A stretch of 64,000 bases of DNA from Rhodobacteraceae bacterium UBA6213 (GTDB taxonomy: Bacteria > Pseudomonadota > Alphaproteobacteria > Rhodobacterales > Rhodobacteraceae), in NCBI GenBank assembly GCA_002421605.1, contig DISJ01000020.1:124001-188000 (forward strand), written 5' to 3'. Each line of letters begins with the position of its first letter. The first letter of the stretch is position 1. Shown in pieces: positions 22,303 to 30,731 of the stretch. The notes under the pieces were generated by a model that made no database searches, was not told the DNA's origin, and worked only from the letters and a program-made list of their open reading frames with translations. Made by a program: the position numbers and the translations under genes.

Positions 22303-23160
22303 TCAGCGTACCACCGAGCGGGCGTGTGCGGCAGCCTGCGGCAGGGCGCCTATAGCGGGGCGTTCCTGCAGGCATTCATTCCAGTTCAGCAGCGCCAGAT
22401 TGCCCGCGTCGTCTTCGGTGATTGCGGTCATCGCCGCGACCCAGTCGCCGCAGTTGGCATAGATGAGGCCATAACTTTCGTGCAACGCCGCCTGATGGAA
22501 ATGGCCACAGATAACCCCCTGCGCGCCCTGCGATCGCGCCAGATCGGTCAGCCTGCGCTCGTAGCGGTTGCCCATCCGCAGCAGTTTGTTAAAGCGAACC
22601 AGCAGATTTTCGATGGCACCTGTTCCCTCGGCCCGCAGGTTGCGGCGCAAGAACTTCACCGTGCTGTCGAAGGCGCGCAACGTGTCTTCGATACGGCTAC
22701 CAATCCGGGTGATCAGGCGCGATTTCTGCCACGCCGCATCACAACTGTCGCCATGCAGCACCAAAAAACTGCGCCCGTCAGCGGTGCGGTGCATCACTTG
22801 CGAGGCAACCTCGATCCGCTCGAAATGCCACGCAAAAATGCGGTGCACGGTTTCGTCGTGGTTGCCTGCAAGATAGATGACCCGCGTACCGTCGCGGGCG
22901 CGGCGCAATATTGTCTGCACAACACGGTCATGGTCATGCGTCCAAGCCGATGCGTTCGGGTGCCACAAATCGAAGATATCGCCGACCAGATAGATGGTGT
23001 CGGCGGTGTTGTACGACAGGAAATCCATGATTCTGTCGGCACGGCAGGCGCGCGCGCCCAAGTGCAGATCCGAAAGAAAAAGCGAGCGGTGATGGCGCGA
23101 TATTGCGGGCGCTGGCGCGGGGACTTTGGCGCTAACAGGGCTATTTGAAACGCGTGTCAT
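22303..23160 (-). CDS. Metallophosphoesterase, PlcP-like (LpxH superfamily)
   Basis: A 285-residue calcineurin-type phosphoesterase. Metal ligands are visible in order: SDLHLG (D31, H33), GDIFD (D61), GNHD (N100, H101), HGD (H136) and GHFH (H220, H222). The block CRADRIMDFL...ADTIYLVGDI and the late YANCGDWV match the alphaproteobacterial group that includes PlcP, the Pho-controlled phospholipase C that releases diacylglycerol for phosphorus-free lipids. Databases often name this group UDP-2,3-diacylglucosamine diphosphatase. The next gene, a GT21 glycosyltransferase, and the divergent phoR support the PlcP reading. The ATG at 23160 is preferred; one ten codons upstream is possible. Confidence 0.85.
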   Translation of the reverse strand: MTRVSNSPVSAKVPAPAPAISRHHRSLFLSDLHLGARACRADRIMDFLSYNTADTIYLVGDIFDLWHPNASAWTHDHDRVVQTILRRARDGTRVIYLAGNHDETVHRIFAWHFERIEVASQVMHRTADGRSFLVLHGDSCDAAWQKSRLITRIGSRIEDTLRAFDSTVKFLRRNLRAEGTGAIENLLVRFNKLLRMGNRYERRLTDLARSQGAQGVICGHFHQAALHESYGLIYANCGDWVAAMTAITEDDAGNLALLNWNECLQERPAIGALPQAAAHARSVVR

Positions 23161-23429
23161 GCAACCTGCCAAACTATCTGCATTGCGCAATACCGGTGCT
23201 GTGCAACGGGCACCAGATACCTGCCCACATATATAGGACGTGTTTACGACATTCTAGCAACGGACCTGAACAAATACACCTTCCCCTGCCTTTTGTTCAC
23301 GAACCGTTCATGACTATCCGTTTAACCCCGCGTGTCTGCGGCAAAAATTGGGCACGCGCTGGCGCGAAAACGGCTGAACTCTTTGCGAAACATGCTATGT
23401 CGGGGGCAGTTTTGAAAGTCGGGCCGAGT
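23161..23429. promoter_or_regulatory. Divergent region between PlcP-like gene and phoR
   Basis: About 270 bases holding the minus promoter for the lipid genes and any phoR promoter. For the minus strand a TATATA (23230-23235) with TTGCTA 19 bases upstream is the best, still weak, pair. A GTTC-N7-GTTC element lies at 23295-23309. No convincing CTGTCAT-type Pho box was found. An open frame continues upstream of phoR through this region but shows no family similarity. Confidence 0.4.
23295..23309 (+). promoter_or_regulatory. LexA-like box GTTC-N7-GTTC
   Basis: The exact form of the alphaproteobacterial SOS box occurs here, 121 bases before the phoR start and 135 bases before the PlcP-like start. 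It sits in a longer run where TTGTTCA and CCGTTCA repeat with an 11-base period, so it might also be a degenerate PhoB site. A chance match is possible: about two are expected per 64 kb. Confidence 0.3.
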
Positions 23430-24470
23430 ATGGATACGCATTTCTTGGACTCTCTTCTGGATGCGTTGCCCCAGCCATTGCTGCTGATCGACGCATCCGC
23501 GCGCATCAGCGCCGCAAATGCCGCGGCACGGGCACTGTTTGGCGCCGAGGTGGTCGGGCGCCACTATACGTTGGCCTTGCGCCAACCAGGGCCGCTTGGC
23601 GCAATCGAAACCGCGCTGGCCGAGGGCCGTGAAACCCAAGCGCAGCATCTGCAAAGTGAGCGCTCGCGTGAAACCGTTTATCGGATGCTGGTGCGCCCCG
23701 TCGCGGGGGACGGGCGGCGCGAGGTGCTGGCGAGTTTTGAAGATGTCAGCGCGGCTGAACAGATCGGGCAGTTTCGCCGCGATTTCGTGGCTAATGTCAG
23801 CCACGAGCTGCGCACGCCGCTGACCTCGCTTTTGGGGTTCATTGAAACCCTGCGCGGTCCGGCCAAGGCTGACGCGCAGGCGCGCGAGCGGTTTTTGCTG
23901 GTGATGGCGCAAGAGGCCGAGCGGATGAACCGTCTGGTGAGCGATCTTTTGCACCTCAGCCGCGTTGAGGCAGAAGAACGCGTGCGCCCGACCGCGCGCG
24001 TTGATCTGGCGGCGGTGCTGACCAGCGTTGTGCGCGCGCTGCGCCCCATGGCCGATGCCGCAGGTGTTACGATTGTGCAGCACGGCGAACCCACCACAGC
24101 GTTGGTGCCAGCTGATGCCGATCAGCTGACGCAAGTGTTTCAAAATCTTATTGAAAATGCCGTTAAATATGGTGCCGCCAAGGGCGATGTCACGGTTACG
24201 TTGCGCCATCTGTCGCACGACGCTGGCCTGCGCGGCGAAGCATTTGCGGTGGATGTGCGCGACGAGGGCGAGGGAATCGAGGCAAAGCATATTCCGCGCT
24301 TGGCGGAGCGTTTTTATCGGGTCGATACCCACCGTTCGCGCGCCGAAGGCGGCACCGGGCTAGGCCTAGCCATCGTCAAGCATATCGTGCAGCGCCACCG
24401 GGGCCGCTTGGCCATTGCCAGCGAGCCGGGAAGGGGCTCGACCTTCACGGTTATTTTGCCCGCGCAGTAG
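23430..24470 (+). CDS. phoR: Phosphate-regulon sensor histidine kinase
   Basis: A 346-residue kinase: a PAS-like sensor segment (about residues 8-105), a HisKA domain with the phospho-acceptor in VSHELRTPL (H125), and HATPase_c with NLIENAVKYG, DEGEGIE, and GTGLGLAIVKHI. It has no membrane helix, unlike enteric PhoR, so it probably senses phosphate through PhoU and the Pst complex in the cytoplasm. The start at 23430 (MDTHFLDSLL) fits the family; an in-frame ATG at 23397 is possible and neither has a strong ribosome site. It precedes pstSCAB-phoU-phoB, and phoB encodes its response regulator. Confidence 0.9.
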   Translation: MDTHFLDSLLDALPQPLLLIDASARISAANAAARALFGAEVVGRHYTLALRQPGPLGAIETALAEGRETQAQHLQSERSRETVYRMLVRPVAGDGRREVLASFEDVSAAEQIGQFRRDFVANVSHELRTPLTSLLGFIETLRGPAKADAQARERFLLVMAQEAERMNRLVSDLLHLSRVEAEERVRPTARVDLAAVLTSVVRALRPMADAAGVTIVQHGEPTTALVPADADQLTQVFQNLIENAVKYGAAKGDVTVTLRHLSHDAGLRGEAFAVDVRDEGEGIEAKHIPRLAERFYRVDTHRSRAEGGTGLGLAIVKHIVQRHRGRLAIASEPGRGSTFTVILPAQ

Positions 24471-24495
24471 GGGCACGCACCGGCGTTGGCGCGGA

Positions 24496-24524
24496 CTGTC
24501 ATGAAACTGTTACGGATCTGTCGC
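24496..24524 (+). promoter_or_regulatory. Pho box (three CTGTNNN repeats)
   Basis: CTGTCAT (24496-24502), CTGTTAC (24507-24513) and CTGTCGC (24518-24524) repeat at exactly 11-base spacing, the geometry of PhoB binding sites. The element ends 81 bases before the pstS start and would replace the -35 hexamer, so PhoB should activate pstS and the genes after it when phosphate is low. Confidence 0.9.
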
Positions 24525-24605
24525 AAAACCATCGGGTGCGCGGCCTAGAGACGTGGTCAAGGTCGTCATACGGGCGGCCGCCAACCGATAGTCCAGGAGA
24601 TCATG

Positions 24606-25646
24606 ATGACCCTCGTGAGAATGACCCTTTCGACACTGGCCATTGCCGCCGTGTCTGCCACCGCCGCTCAAGCGCGCGACCAGATCCAGATCGCAGGGTC
24701 TTCGACCGTGCTGCCCTACGCCACTATCGTTGCCGAAATTTTCGGTGAAAACTTCGGCTTCCCGACTCCGGTGGTTGAGGGTGGCGGTTCGGGTGCCGGG
24801 CGCAAGAAAATGTGCGAAGGCGTTGGCGAAAACACCACCGACATCGCCAACTCGTCCAGCCGCATCGGGCAGAGCGACATCGACCTTTGCGCCAGCAATG
24901 GTGTCAACGAGATCATGGAAGTGCGGATCGGGTATGACGGTATCGTCTTTGCCTCGGACGTGAATGGCCCCGAGTTCGCCTTTACCCCGACCGACTGGTT
25001 CAATGCGATCGGCGCGCAGGTGCTCAAAGACGGCGTGCTTGTCGCCAACCCGAACAAGACTTGGGCGGATGTGAACCCCGCGCTTCCGGCGCAGGCGCTT
25101 TTGGCCTTTGTTCCGGGCACCAAGCACGGCACCCGCGAAGTGTTCGACATCAAGGTGATCGAGGCTGGCTGCAAAGCGTCGGGCGCCGAAGCGGCCTTTC
25201 TGGCGGCCAATGGCGGTGATGCCAAAGCGGCGTCCGCCTCGTGCATGATGCTGCGCACCGACGGTGTATCGGTTGATATCGACGGCGATTATACCGAAAC
25301 GCTGGCCCGCCTTGATGCCAACAAGAACGCGATCGGCGTGTTTGGCCTGTCGTTCTACCAAAACAACACCGACAAGCTGCGCGTGGCAACGATGGGCGAC
25401 ATTGTGCCCTCGACCGAAACCATCGCAAACGGCACCTACCCAGTTTCGCGCCCGCTCTACTTCTACGTCAAAACCGCGCATCTGGACGTGATCCCCGGCC
25501 TGCAAGAGTTCATCGAGTTCTTCGTTTCCGACGATATGGCTGGCCCCGATGGCCCGCTGGCTGATTACGGCCTAGTGTCGGACCCGGAACTGGCGCAGAC
25601 CCAAGCAAACGTTGCCGGGCGTCAAGCCATGGGCCCGCTGAACTGA
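24606..25646 (+). CDS. pstS: Phosphate ABC transporter substrate-binding protein
   Basis: A 346-residue exported protein with a signal peptide ending AAQA and the PstS phosphate-binding pattern: IAGSSTVLPY, VEGGGSGAGRKKMCEGV, ADIANSSSRI-like segment, and FGLSFYQNN. Mature PstS binds phosphate in the periplasm for PstC/PstA. ATGs stand at 24603 and 24606; AGGAG lies three bases before the first and six before the second, which favours 24606. A Pho box precedes it and a strong hairpin follows it, so it should be made in excess over the membrane parts under phosphate limitation. Confidence 0.95.
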   Translation: MTLVRMTLSTLAIAAVSATAAQARDQIQIAGSSTVLPYATIVAEIFGENFGFPTPVVEGGGSGAGRKKMCEGVGENTTDIANSSSRIGQSDIDLCASNGVNEIMEVRIGYDGIVFASDVNGPEFAFTPTDWFNAIGAQVLKDGVLVANPNKTWADVNPALPAQALLAFVPGTKHGTREVFDIKVIEAGCKASGAEAAFLAANGGDAKAASASCMMLRTDGVSVDIDGDYTETLARLDANKNAIGVFGLSFYQNNTDKLRVATMGDIVPSTETIANGTYPVSRPLYFYVKTAHLDVIPGLQEFIEFFVSDDMAGPDGPLADYGLVSDPELAQTQANVAGRQAMGPLN

Positions 25647-25655
25647 TCTCTAAAA

Positions 25656-25679
25656 CGGGCGGCGCTCCGGCGCCGCCCG
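25656..25679 (+). terminator. Strong hairpin between pstS and pstC
   Basis: CGGGCGGCGC (25656-25665) and GCGCCGCCCG (25670-25679) form a perfect ten-base stem capped by TCCG, followed by CCTTTGTCC. It starts nine bases after the pstS stop. The short T run suggests partial termination or 3' protection of the pstS message rather than a complete stop, since pstCAB-phoU-phoB follow on the same strand. Confidence 0.8.
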
Positions 25680-25704
25680 CCTTTGTCCTAGCCCCGAGGT
25701 CGCA

Positions 25705-27165
25705 ATGAGCGTTGGCATCATTACCCTGATTGTTCTGGCCATTGCGGTTGGCGGGTTTTTCATCGGGCGCGCGCGGGCGATGTCGTTGGTTGGCGGCGAC
25801 GCGCGTAAGCTGCACTCGCTGCCCGGATATTACGGCCAGTTGGTGCTGATCTTTGCTGCCGTCCCTGCCTTTGCGGCGCTGATCCTTTGGCTGCTGGTGC
25901 AACCGATGGTGATCGAGGCGCGCATTGGCGCATTGATCGCCCCTGAAAGCATCGCCGAAGGCAGCACACGCGATCTGGTAATGAGCGATGTTCGCCGCAT
26001 TGCAAACGGGATCGATCAGCTTGTGGCGCAGCAGGTTTTGAGCGAGGCGGACCTACGCACATTGAGCACAGAGCAGTCGGACCTGCGCTCCCGTATGGCC
26101 GATGTCGGCGTGGCGCTTGGGTCCGACGTTGTGCAAAACGTCTTTGAAGCCGCTAAAGAGTACCGCCGGATCAGCATTTTCGCGCGTATGGCGATGGCTG
26201 CGGTGGTTCTTTTGTTGGCCGTGACAGGTGCCGTTTTTGCTTTCCGGCGCATTCTGCCTGATTTTCGGGCCCGAAATGTTTCTGAAGCCTCGTTCAAGGT
26301 GCTGCTGATTGCCGCCTCGTTTGTTGCAGTGCTGACGACCGTTGGCATCGTGTTGTCGCTGGCCTTTGAGACGGTGCACTTCTTTCGGCTGTATCCGGCC
26401 AAAGACTTCTTTTTCAGCCTGACGTGGAACCCGCAGTTTCGCGGCGGTTCTGACCTTGGCATTGCGCCGCTGCTTTGGGGCACGCTTTATGTCTCGTTCG
26501 TGGCACTTGTGGTTTCGGTGCCGGTCGGCTTGTTTGCGGCGATCTTTCTGGCGGAATACGCCTCCAAACCCGTGCGTTCGGCAGCAAAGCCCGCGATCGA
26601 GGTTTTGGCGGGTATTCCCACCATCGTTTACGGGCTTTTCGCGCTGGTCACCGTGGGCCCGGTGCTGCGCGACTATTTCGCCGCCCCGCTTGGCATTGGC
26701 AGCAGTTCATCGTCGGTGATGACGGCGGGGCTGGTGATGGGGATCATGCTGATCCCCTTTGTGTCGTCCCTATCCGACGATGTCATCAACGCCGTGCCGC
26801 AAAGCCTGCGCGATGGCTCGTATGCGCTTGGCGCGACCCGGTCTGAAACCGTGCGGCGGGTGATCTTGCCCGCGGCGCTGCCTGGCATCGTGGGTGCCAT
26901 CCTTCTGGCCACCAGCCGCGCTATCGGTGAAACGATGATCGTGGTGATGGGGGCGGGGGCCGCCGCGCGGCTAAGCCTTGATCCGTTCGAGGCGATGACC
27001 ACCATCACCGTTAAGATCGTCAGCCAGTTGACCGGCGATACCGAGTTTGGTTCGCCCGAAACACTGGTTGCCTTTGCGCTGGGGCTGACACTGTTCGTTA
27101 TCACACTGGCGTTGAACGTCGTCGCACTTGTCGTCGTACGCCGCTATCGGGAGCAGTATGAATGA
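25705..27165 (+). CDS. pstC: Phosphate ABC transporter permease PstC (extended)
   Basis: A 486-residue permease, longer than the roughly 320 residues of Escherichia coli PstC because of an N-terminal extension (about residues 1-215) with extra membrane helices and a periplasmic segment (LVQPMVIEARIGALIAPES). The C-terminal half is the canonical BPD transporter domain: GLFAAIFLAEYA, EVLAGIPTIVYGLFA and the coupling loop ALGATRSETVRRVILPAALPGI. Such extended forms are common in alphaproteobacteria. It overlaps pstA by four bases. Confidence 0.93.
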   Translation: MSVGIITLIVLAIAVGGFFIGRARAMSLVGGDARKLHSLPGYYGQLVLIFAAVPAFAALILWLLVQPMVIEARIGALIAPESIAEGSTRDLVMSDVRRIANGIDQLVAQQVLSEADLRTLSTEQSDLRSRMADVGVALGSDVVQNVFEAAKEYRRISIFARMAMAAVVLLLAVTGAVFAFRRILPDFRARNVSEASFKVLLIAASFVAVLTTVGIVLSLAFETVHFFRLYPAKDFFFSLTWNPQFRGGSDLGIAPLLWGTLYVSFVALVVSVPVGLFAAIFLAEYASKPVRSAAKPAIEVLAGIPTIVYGLFALVTVGPVLRDYFAAPLGIGSSSSSVMTAGLVMGIMLIPFVSSLSDDVINAVPQSLRDGSYALGATRSETVRRVILPAALPGIVGAILLATSRAIGETMIVVMGAGAAARLSLDPFEAMTTITVKIVSQLTGDTEFGSPETLVAFALGLTLFVITLALNVVALVVVRRYREQYE

Positions 27166-28493
27166 CCCCCGTGCAATCCCCGCGCCGCTCGTTATTGACG
27201 GTTGATGCGCGCACACGCCGACGCAATGCCGCAGAAACCCGGTTTCGCGCCTATGGCATCATCGCGGTTTCGTTGGCGATGCTGGCGCTGGCGGTGCTGC
27301 TGTACTCGGTTTTTTCCAACGGGATAAGCGCGTTTCGCCAGACGTTCATCGTAATGGACATCACACTTGATAGCGCGGCACTCGACCCGACCGGCCAGCG
27401 CGACCCCGCCGCAATGGCAAAGGTCACCACCATCGGTTACGGCAAGCAGATCGAAGCGGCGCTGGTACATGCGCTGGAAGCCAAGGGCATTTCCAGCGCA
27501 GAGATTTCGGCCAAAGACGTATCGGCGCTGATTTCCAAAGAGTCACCCGCGCAACTGCGCAACATAGTGCTGGCAAACCCCGCGCTACTTGGCAGCACTA
27601 TCCACTTTCGCGGCTATGCCAACGCGCGTATCGACGGCTATTTCAAGGGCCGCGTGTCAATGGAAAGTGCTGTGCGCGATAGCAACATCAGCCCCGCTCA
27701 GTTGCAACTGGCCGACAAAATGCGCGCAACAGGGCTGATGGAAGTTGGTTTCAACTGGGGCTTTCTGACCGGCCCTGACGCCTCTGAACTGCGCCCCGAG
27801 GCTGCAGGGCTTGGCGTTGCCATTCTCGGCTCGCTCTACATGATGCTGATCGTGCTGGTGCTGGCGCTGCCGATTGGCGTTGCCGCGTCGATCTATCTGG
27901 AGGAATTCGCACCGCAGAACCGCTGGACCGATCTGATCGAGGTGAATATCGCCAACCTTGCAGCAGTGCCCTCGATCGTGTTTGGCATCCTCGGACTGGC
28001 GCTTTTCATCAACTTTGCCGGGTTGCCGCAGTCGGCGCCGGTGGTCGGGGCGCTGGTTCTAACGCTGATTACGCTGCCCCGGATCATCATTCCGGCCCGC
28101 GCCAGCCTGAAATCGGTGCCACCGTCCATTCGCGATGCAGCACTGGCGGTTGGGGCGTCGAAAATGCAGACGGTGTTGCACCATGTGCTGCCGCTGGCCA
28201 TGCCGGGCATTCTGACCGGGCTGATCATTGGGCTTGCGCAGGCCTTGGGCGAAACAGCGCCGCTATTGCTGATTGGCATGGTCGCCTTTGTGCGCGATTT
28301 TCCCGCAGCACCACCTGAAGGCTTTTTCGACCCCGCATCGGCGCTGCCGGTGCAGGTGTATAACTGGACCCAACGCGCCGACCCGGCTTTTGCCGAGCGC
28401 GCCTCCGGGGCGATCATCGTGCTTTTGGTGTTCTTGCTGGTAATCAACTCGGTAGCGATCGTGCTGCGTCGCCGGTTCGAGCGGCGCTGGTAG
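27162..28493 (+). CDS. pstA: Phosphate ABC transporter permease PstA (with DUF3333-type N-terminal domain)
   Basis: A 443-residue permease. Residues 1 to about 195 form an N-terminal extension with one helix (ISLAMLALAVLLYSVFSNGIS region) and a periplasmic part resembling DUF3333; the rest is PstA proper with VAASIYLEEFAPQNRW, NLAAVPSIVFGILGLALF and the loop VGASKMQTVLHHVLPLAMPGI. The ATG at 27162 overlaps the pstC stop. The paired extensions on PstC and PstA probably contact each other or PstS; that is inference. Confidence 0.93.
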   Translation: MTPVQSPRRSLLTVDARTRRRNAAETRFRAYGIIAVSLAMLALAVLLYSVFSNGISAFRQTFIVMDITLDSAALDPTGQRDPAAMAKVTTIGYGKQIEAALVHALEAKGISSAEISAKDVSALISKESPAQLRNIVLANPALLGSTIHFRGYANARIDGYFKGRVSMESAVRDSNISPAQLQLADKMRATGLMEVGFNWGFLTGPDASELRPEAAGLGVAILGSLYMMLIVLVLALPIGVAASIYLEEFAPQNRWTDLIEVNIANLAAVPSIVFGILGLALFINFAGLPQSAPVVGALVLTLITLPRIIIPARASLKSVPPSIRDAALAVGASKMQTVLHHVLPLAMPGILTGLIIGLAQALGETAPLLLIGMVAFVRDFPAAPPEGFFDPASALPVQVYNWTQRADPAFAERASGAIIVLLVFLLVINSVAIVLRRRFERRW

Positions 28494-28502
28494 GGGCATG
28501 CC

Positions 28503-29300
28503 ATGAACACAATGCAAAAAGTGGAGAACGCGTTGGCGGACAGCGAAATCAAGATCGGTGCCCGAGGGGTGCAGGTATATTACGGCACCAATCACGCGCT
28601 GAAAGATGTCGATGTCGACATCGCCGACAAGACCGTGACCGCCTTCATCGGCCCTTCGGGCTGCGGAAAATCAACCTTTCTGCGATGTTTGAACCGGATG
28701 AACGATACCATCGTCGGTTGCCGCGTTGAGGGGCAGATTACACTCGACGGAGAAGATATCTATGCGCCCACCGTTGACCCGGTGCAACTGCGCGCCCGCG
28801 TCGGCATGGTGTTTCAGAAGCCGAACCCGTTTCCCAAATCGATCTTTGAAAACGTCGCCTACGGGCCGCGAATTCACGGGCTGGCGCGCGGTCGTGCGGA
28901 ACTGGATGAGATTGTCGAGAAATCGTTGCGCCGCGCCGCCCTTTGGGATGAGGTGAAGGATCGCCTCACCGCGCCTGGCACCGGGCTTTCGGGGGGCCAG
29001 CAGCAACGGCTTTGCATCGCGCGCGCCATCGCCACCGCGCCCGAAGTGCTCTTGATGGATGAACCCGCCTCCGCACTTGATCCCATTGCGACCGCGCAAA
29101 TCGAGGAACTGATCGACGAGTTGCGCTCGGCTTTTTCGGTGGTAATCGTTACCCACTCGATGCAGCAGGCAGCGCGCGTCAGCCAGAAAACCGCGTTTTT
29201 CCACCTCGGCTCGCTGGTCGAGTTTGGCGAGACCGGGCAGATTTTTACCAATCCGCAAGATCCGCGCACCGAAAGCTATATTACCGGCCGGATCGGCTAA
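28503..29300 (+). CDS. pstB: Phosphate ABC transporter ATP-binding protein
   Basis: A 265-residue ATPase with Walker A GPSGCGKST, the PstB-specific Q-loop region VGMVFQKPNPFPKSIFENVAYG, signature LSGGQQQRLCIARAI and Walker B VLLMDEPASALDP. The motif YYGTNHALKDVDVDI near the start is typical. It powers PstCA and, with PhoU, is part of the phosphate signal to PhoR. It follows pstA after nine bases. Confidence 0.96.
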   Translation: MNTMQKVENALADSEIKIGARGVQVYYGTNHALKDVDVDIADKTVTAFIGPSGCGKSTFLRCLNRMNDTIVGCRVEGQITLDGEDIYAPTVDPVQLRARVGMVFQKPNPFPKSIFENVAYGPRIHGLARGRAELDEIVEKSLRRAALWDEVKDRLTAPGTGLSGGQQQRLCIARAIATAPEVLLMDEPASALDPIATAQIEELIDELRSAFSVVIVTHSMQQAARVSQKTAFFHLGSLVEFGETGQIFTNPQDPRTESYITGRIG

Positions 29301-29311
29301 GGGAGCACGCG

Positions 29312-30028
29312 ATGAGCCAAGAACATATCTCTGCCGCCTTCGACCGCGACCTTGAGCACATTCAGGCGCTTGTGATGAAGATGGGCGGGCTGGCCGAAGC
29401 CGCGCTGAACGACGCCGCGATGGCGCTTGAATCGCGCGATGCCGATTTGGCCGAACGGGTGCGTGCGGGCGATGCGGCGCTTGATGCGCTGGAAGAAGAA
29501 ATCAATGTCGAAGCCGCCCGTCTGATCGCACTTCGTGCGCCCATTGCGGGCGATTTACGCTCTGTCCTGACGGTGATGAAGATCGCGGCGGCGCTGGAAC
29601 GCTGCGGCGATTATGCCAAGAACCTCGCCAAACGCTCGCTGTTGCTGGCCGAATTACCGCGCGTCGAAGGCGCTGCGGGCTCGATTCGAAGGATGGCGCG
29701 GCAGGTGGGTTTGCTGCTGCGTGATGCACTTGATTCCTATGCCCGCCGCGACGCCGAGCTTGCGCGCGAAGTGCGCGCGCGCGACGAGGAAGTGGATCAG
29801 ATGTATGGCGCGCTGTTTCGCGAATTCGTCACCCACATGATGGAAGACCCGCGCCAGATTTCACCCTGTCTGCACCTGCATTTCATCGCCAAGAATATCG
29901 AGCGGGTGGGCGACCATGCCACCGGTATTGCCGAGCAGGTGATTTACCTCGTCTCGGGTGCGCTGCCCGAGGAAGAGCGGCCCAAGGATGAGGGCGCGGC
30001 ACTTGGCGCTCCGGGCAGGGGGTTGTGA
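29312..30028 (+). CDS. phoU: Phosphate signalling protein
   Basis: A 238-residue all-helical protein with two PhoU repeats. Each has the family E/DxxxD metal motif surroundings: VMKIAAALERCGDYAKNLAKR in the first half and LHFIAKNIERVGDHATGIAEQV in the second. PhoU links Pst transport to PhoR and keeps the regulon off when phosphate is plentiful. It lies 12 bases after pstB and overlaps phoB by one base (TGATG). Confidence 0.95.
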   Translation: MSQEHISAAFDRDLEHIQALVMKMGGLAEAALNDAAMALESRDADLAERVRAGDAALDALEEEINVEAARLIALRAPIAGDLRSVLTVMKIAAALERCGDYAKNLAKRSLLLAELPRVEGAAGSIRRMARQVGLLLRDALDSYARRDAELAREVRARDEEVDQMYGALFREFVTHMMEDPRQISPCLHLHFIAKNIERVGDHATGIAEQVIYLVSGALPEEERPKDEGAALGAPGRGL

Positions 30029-30720
30029 TGGCCGCCGCCGCGCGCGCCACGGTGTTGCTGGTCGAGGACGAACCGGCACAGCGCGAATTGCTGGCCTATA
30101 ACCTTGCCGCTGAGGGTTACGAGGTGCTGACCGCCACGCAGGGCGAAGAGGCGCTAGCGCTGATCAGTGAACATGCCCCCGACATAATCGTGCTCGACTG
30201 GATGATGCCGCGCGTCTCTGGGCTAGAGGTGTGCCGCCGCCTGAAGGCTCGTTCGGCCACGCGCGATGTGCCGGTGCTGATGCTGTCGGCGCGCTCGGAC
30301 GAGGTGGACATGGTGCGCGGATTGGAAACTGGCGCTGACGATTATGTGTCCAAACCCTATGCGCTGGCGGAACTGATGGCGCGCATTCGCGCGCTATTGC
30401 GCCGCACCCGCCCCGCTACGGTTGGTCAGGTGCTGGAATGGGATGACATCCGCCTTGACCCCGAAACGCACCGGGTTTTTCGCGGTGAAGCGCCAATAAA
30501 GCTCGGCCCGACCGAGTTTCGCCTGCTTGCCACCTTTCTCGAACGCCCCGGCCGCGTCTGGAGCCGCGAGCAGTTGCTTGATCGGGTCTGGGGGCGCGAG
30601 ATCTATGTCGAAAGCCGCACGGTTGACGTGCATGTCGGGCGTTTGCGCAAATCATTAAGCCGCGCAGGCGCTGTTGACCCGATCCGCACGGTGCGCGGCG
30701 CAGGCTACGCGCTAGGCTAA
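30028..30720 (+). CDS. phoB: Phosphate-regulon response regulator
   Basis: A 230-residue OmpR-family regulator: a receiver domain (1 to about 120) with acidic pocket VEDE, phospho-acceptor D57 in VLDWMMP and the lysine of YVSKPY, then a winged-helix DNA-binding domain ending GRLRKSLSRAGAVDPIRTVRGAGYAL. It would bind the Pho box upstream of pstS. The ATG at 30028 overlaps the phoU stop; a GTG one codon earlier is possible. It ends the phoR-pstSCAB-phoU-phoB series. Confidence 0.96.
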   Translation: MAAAARATVLLVEDEPAQRELLAYNLAAEGYEVLTATQGEEALALISEHAPDIIVLDWMMPRVSGLEVCRRLKARSATRDVPVLMLSARSDEVDMVRGLETGADDYVSKPYALAELMARIRALLRRTRPATVGQVLEWDDIRLDPETHRVFRGEAPIKLGPTEFRLLATFLERPGRVWSREQLLDRVWGREIYVESRTVDVHVGRLRKSLSRAGAVDPIRTVRGAGYALG

Positions 30721-30731
30721 GGCATACTGCG

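Noticed and set aside
23293..23310. Pho box for phoR/plcP (TTGTTCA-N4-CCGTTCA)
   Set aside because: The 11-base period is right but the units match CTGTCAT poorly; the same bases fit a GTTC-N7-GTTC box better.
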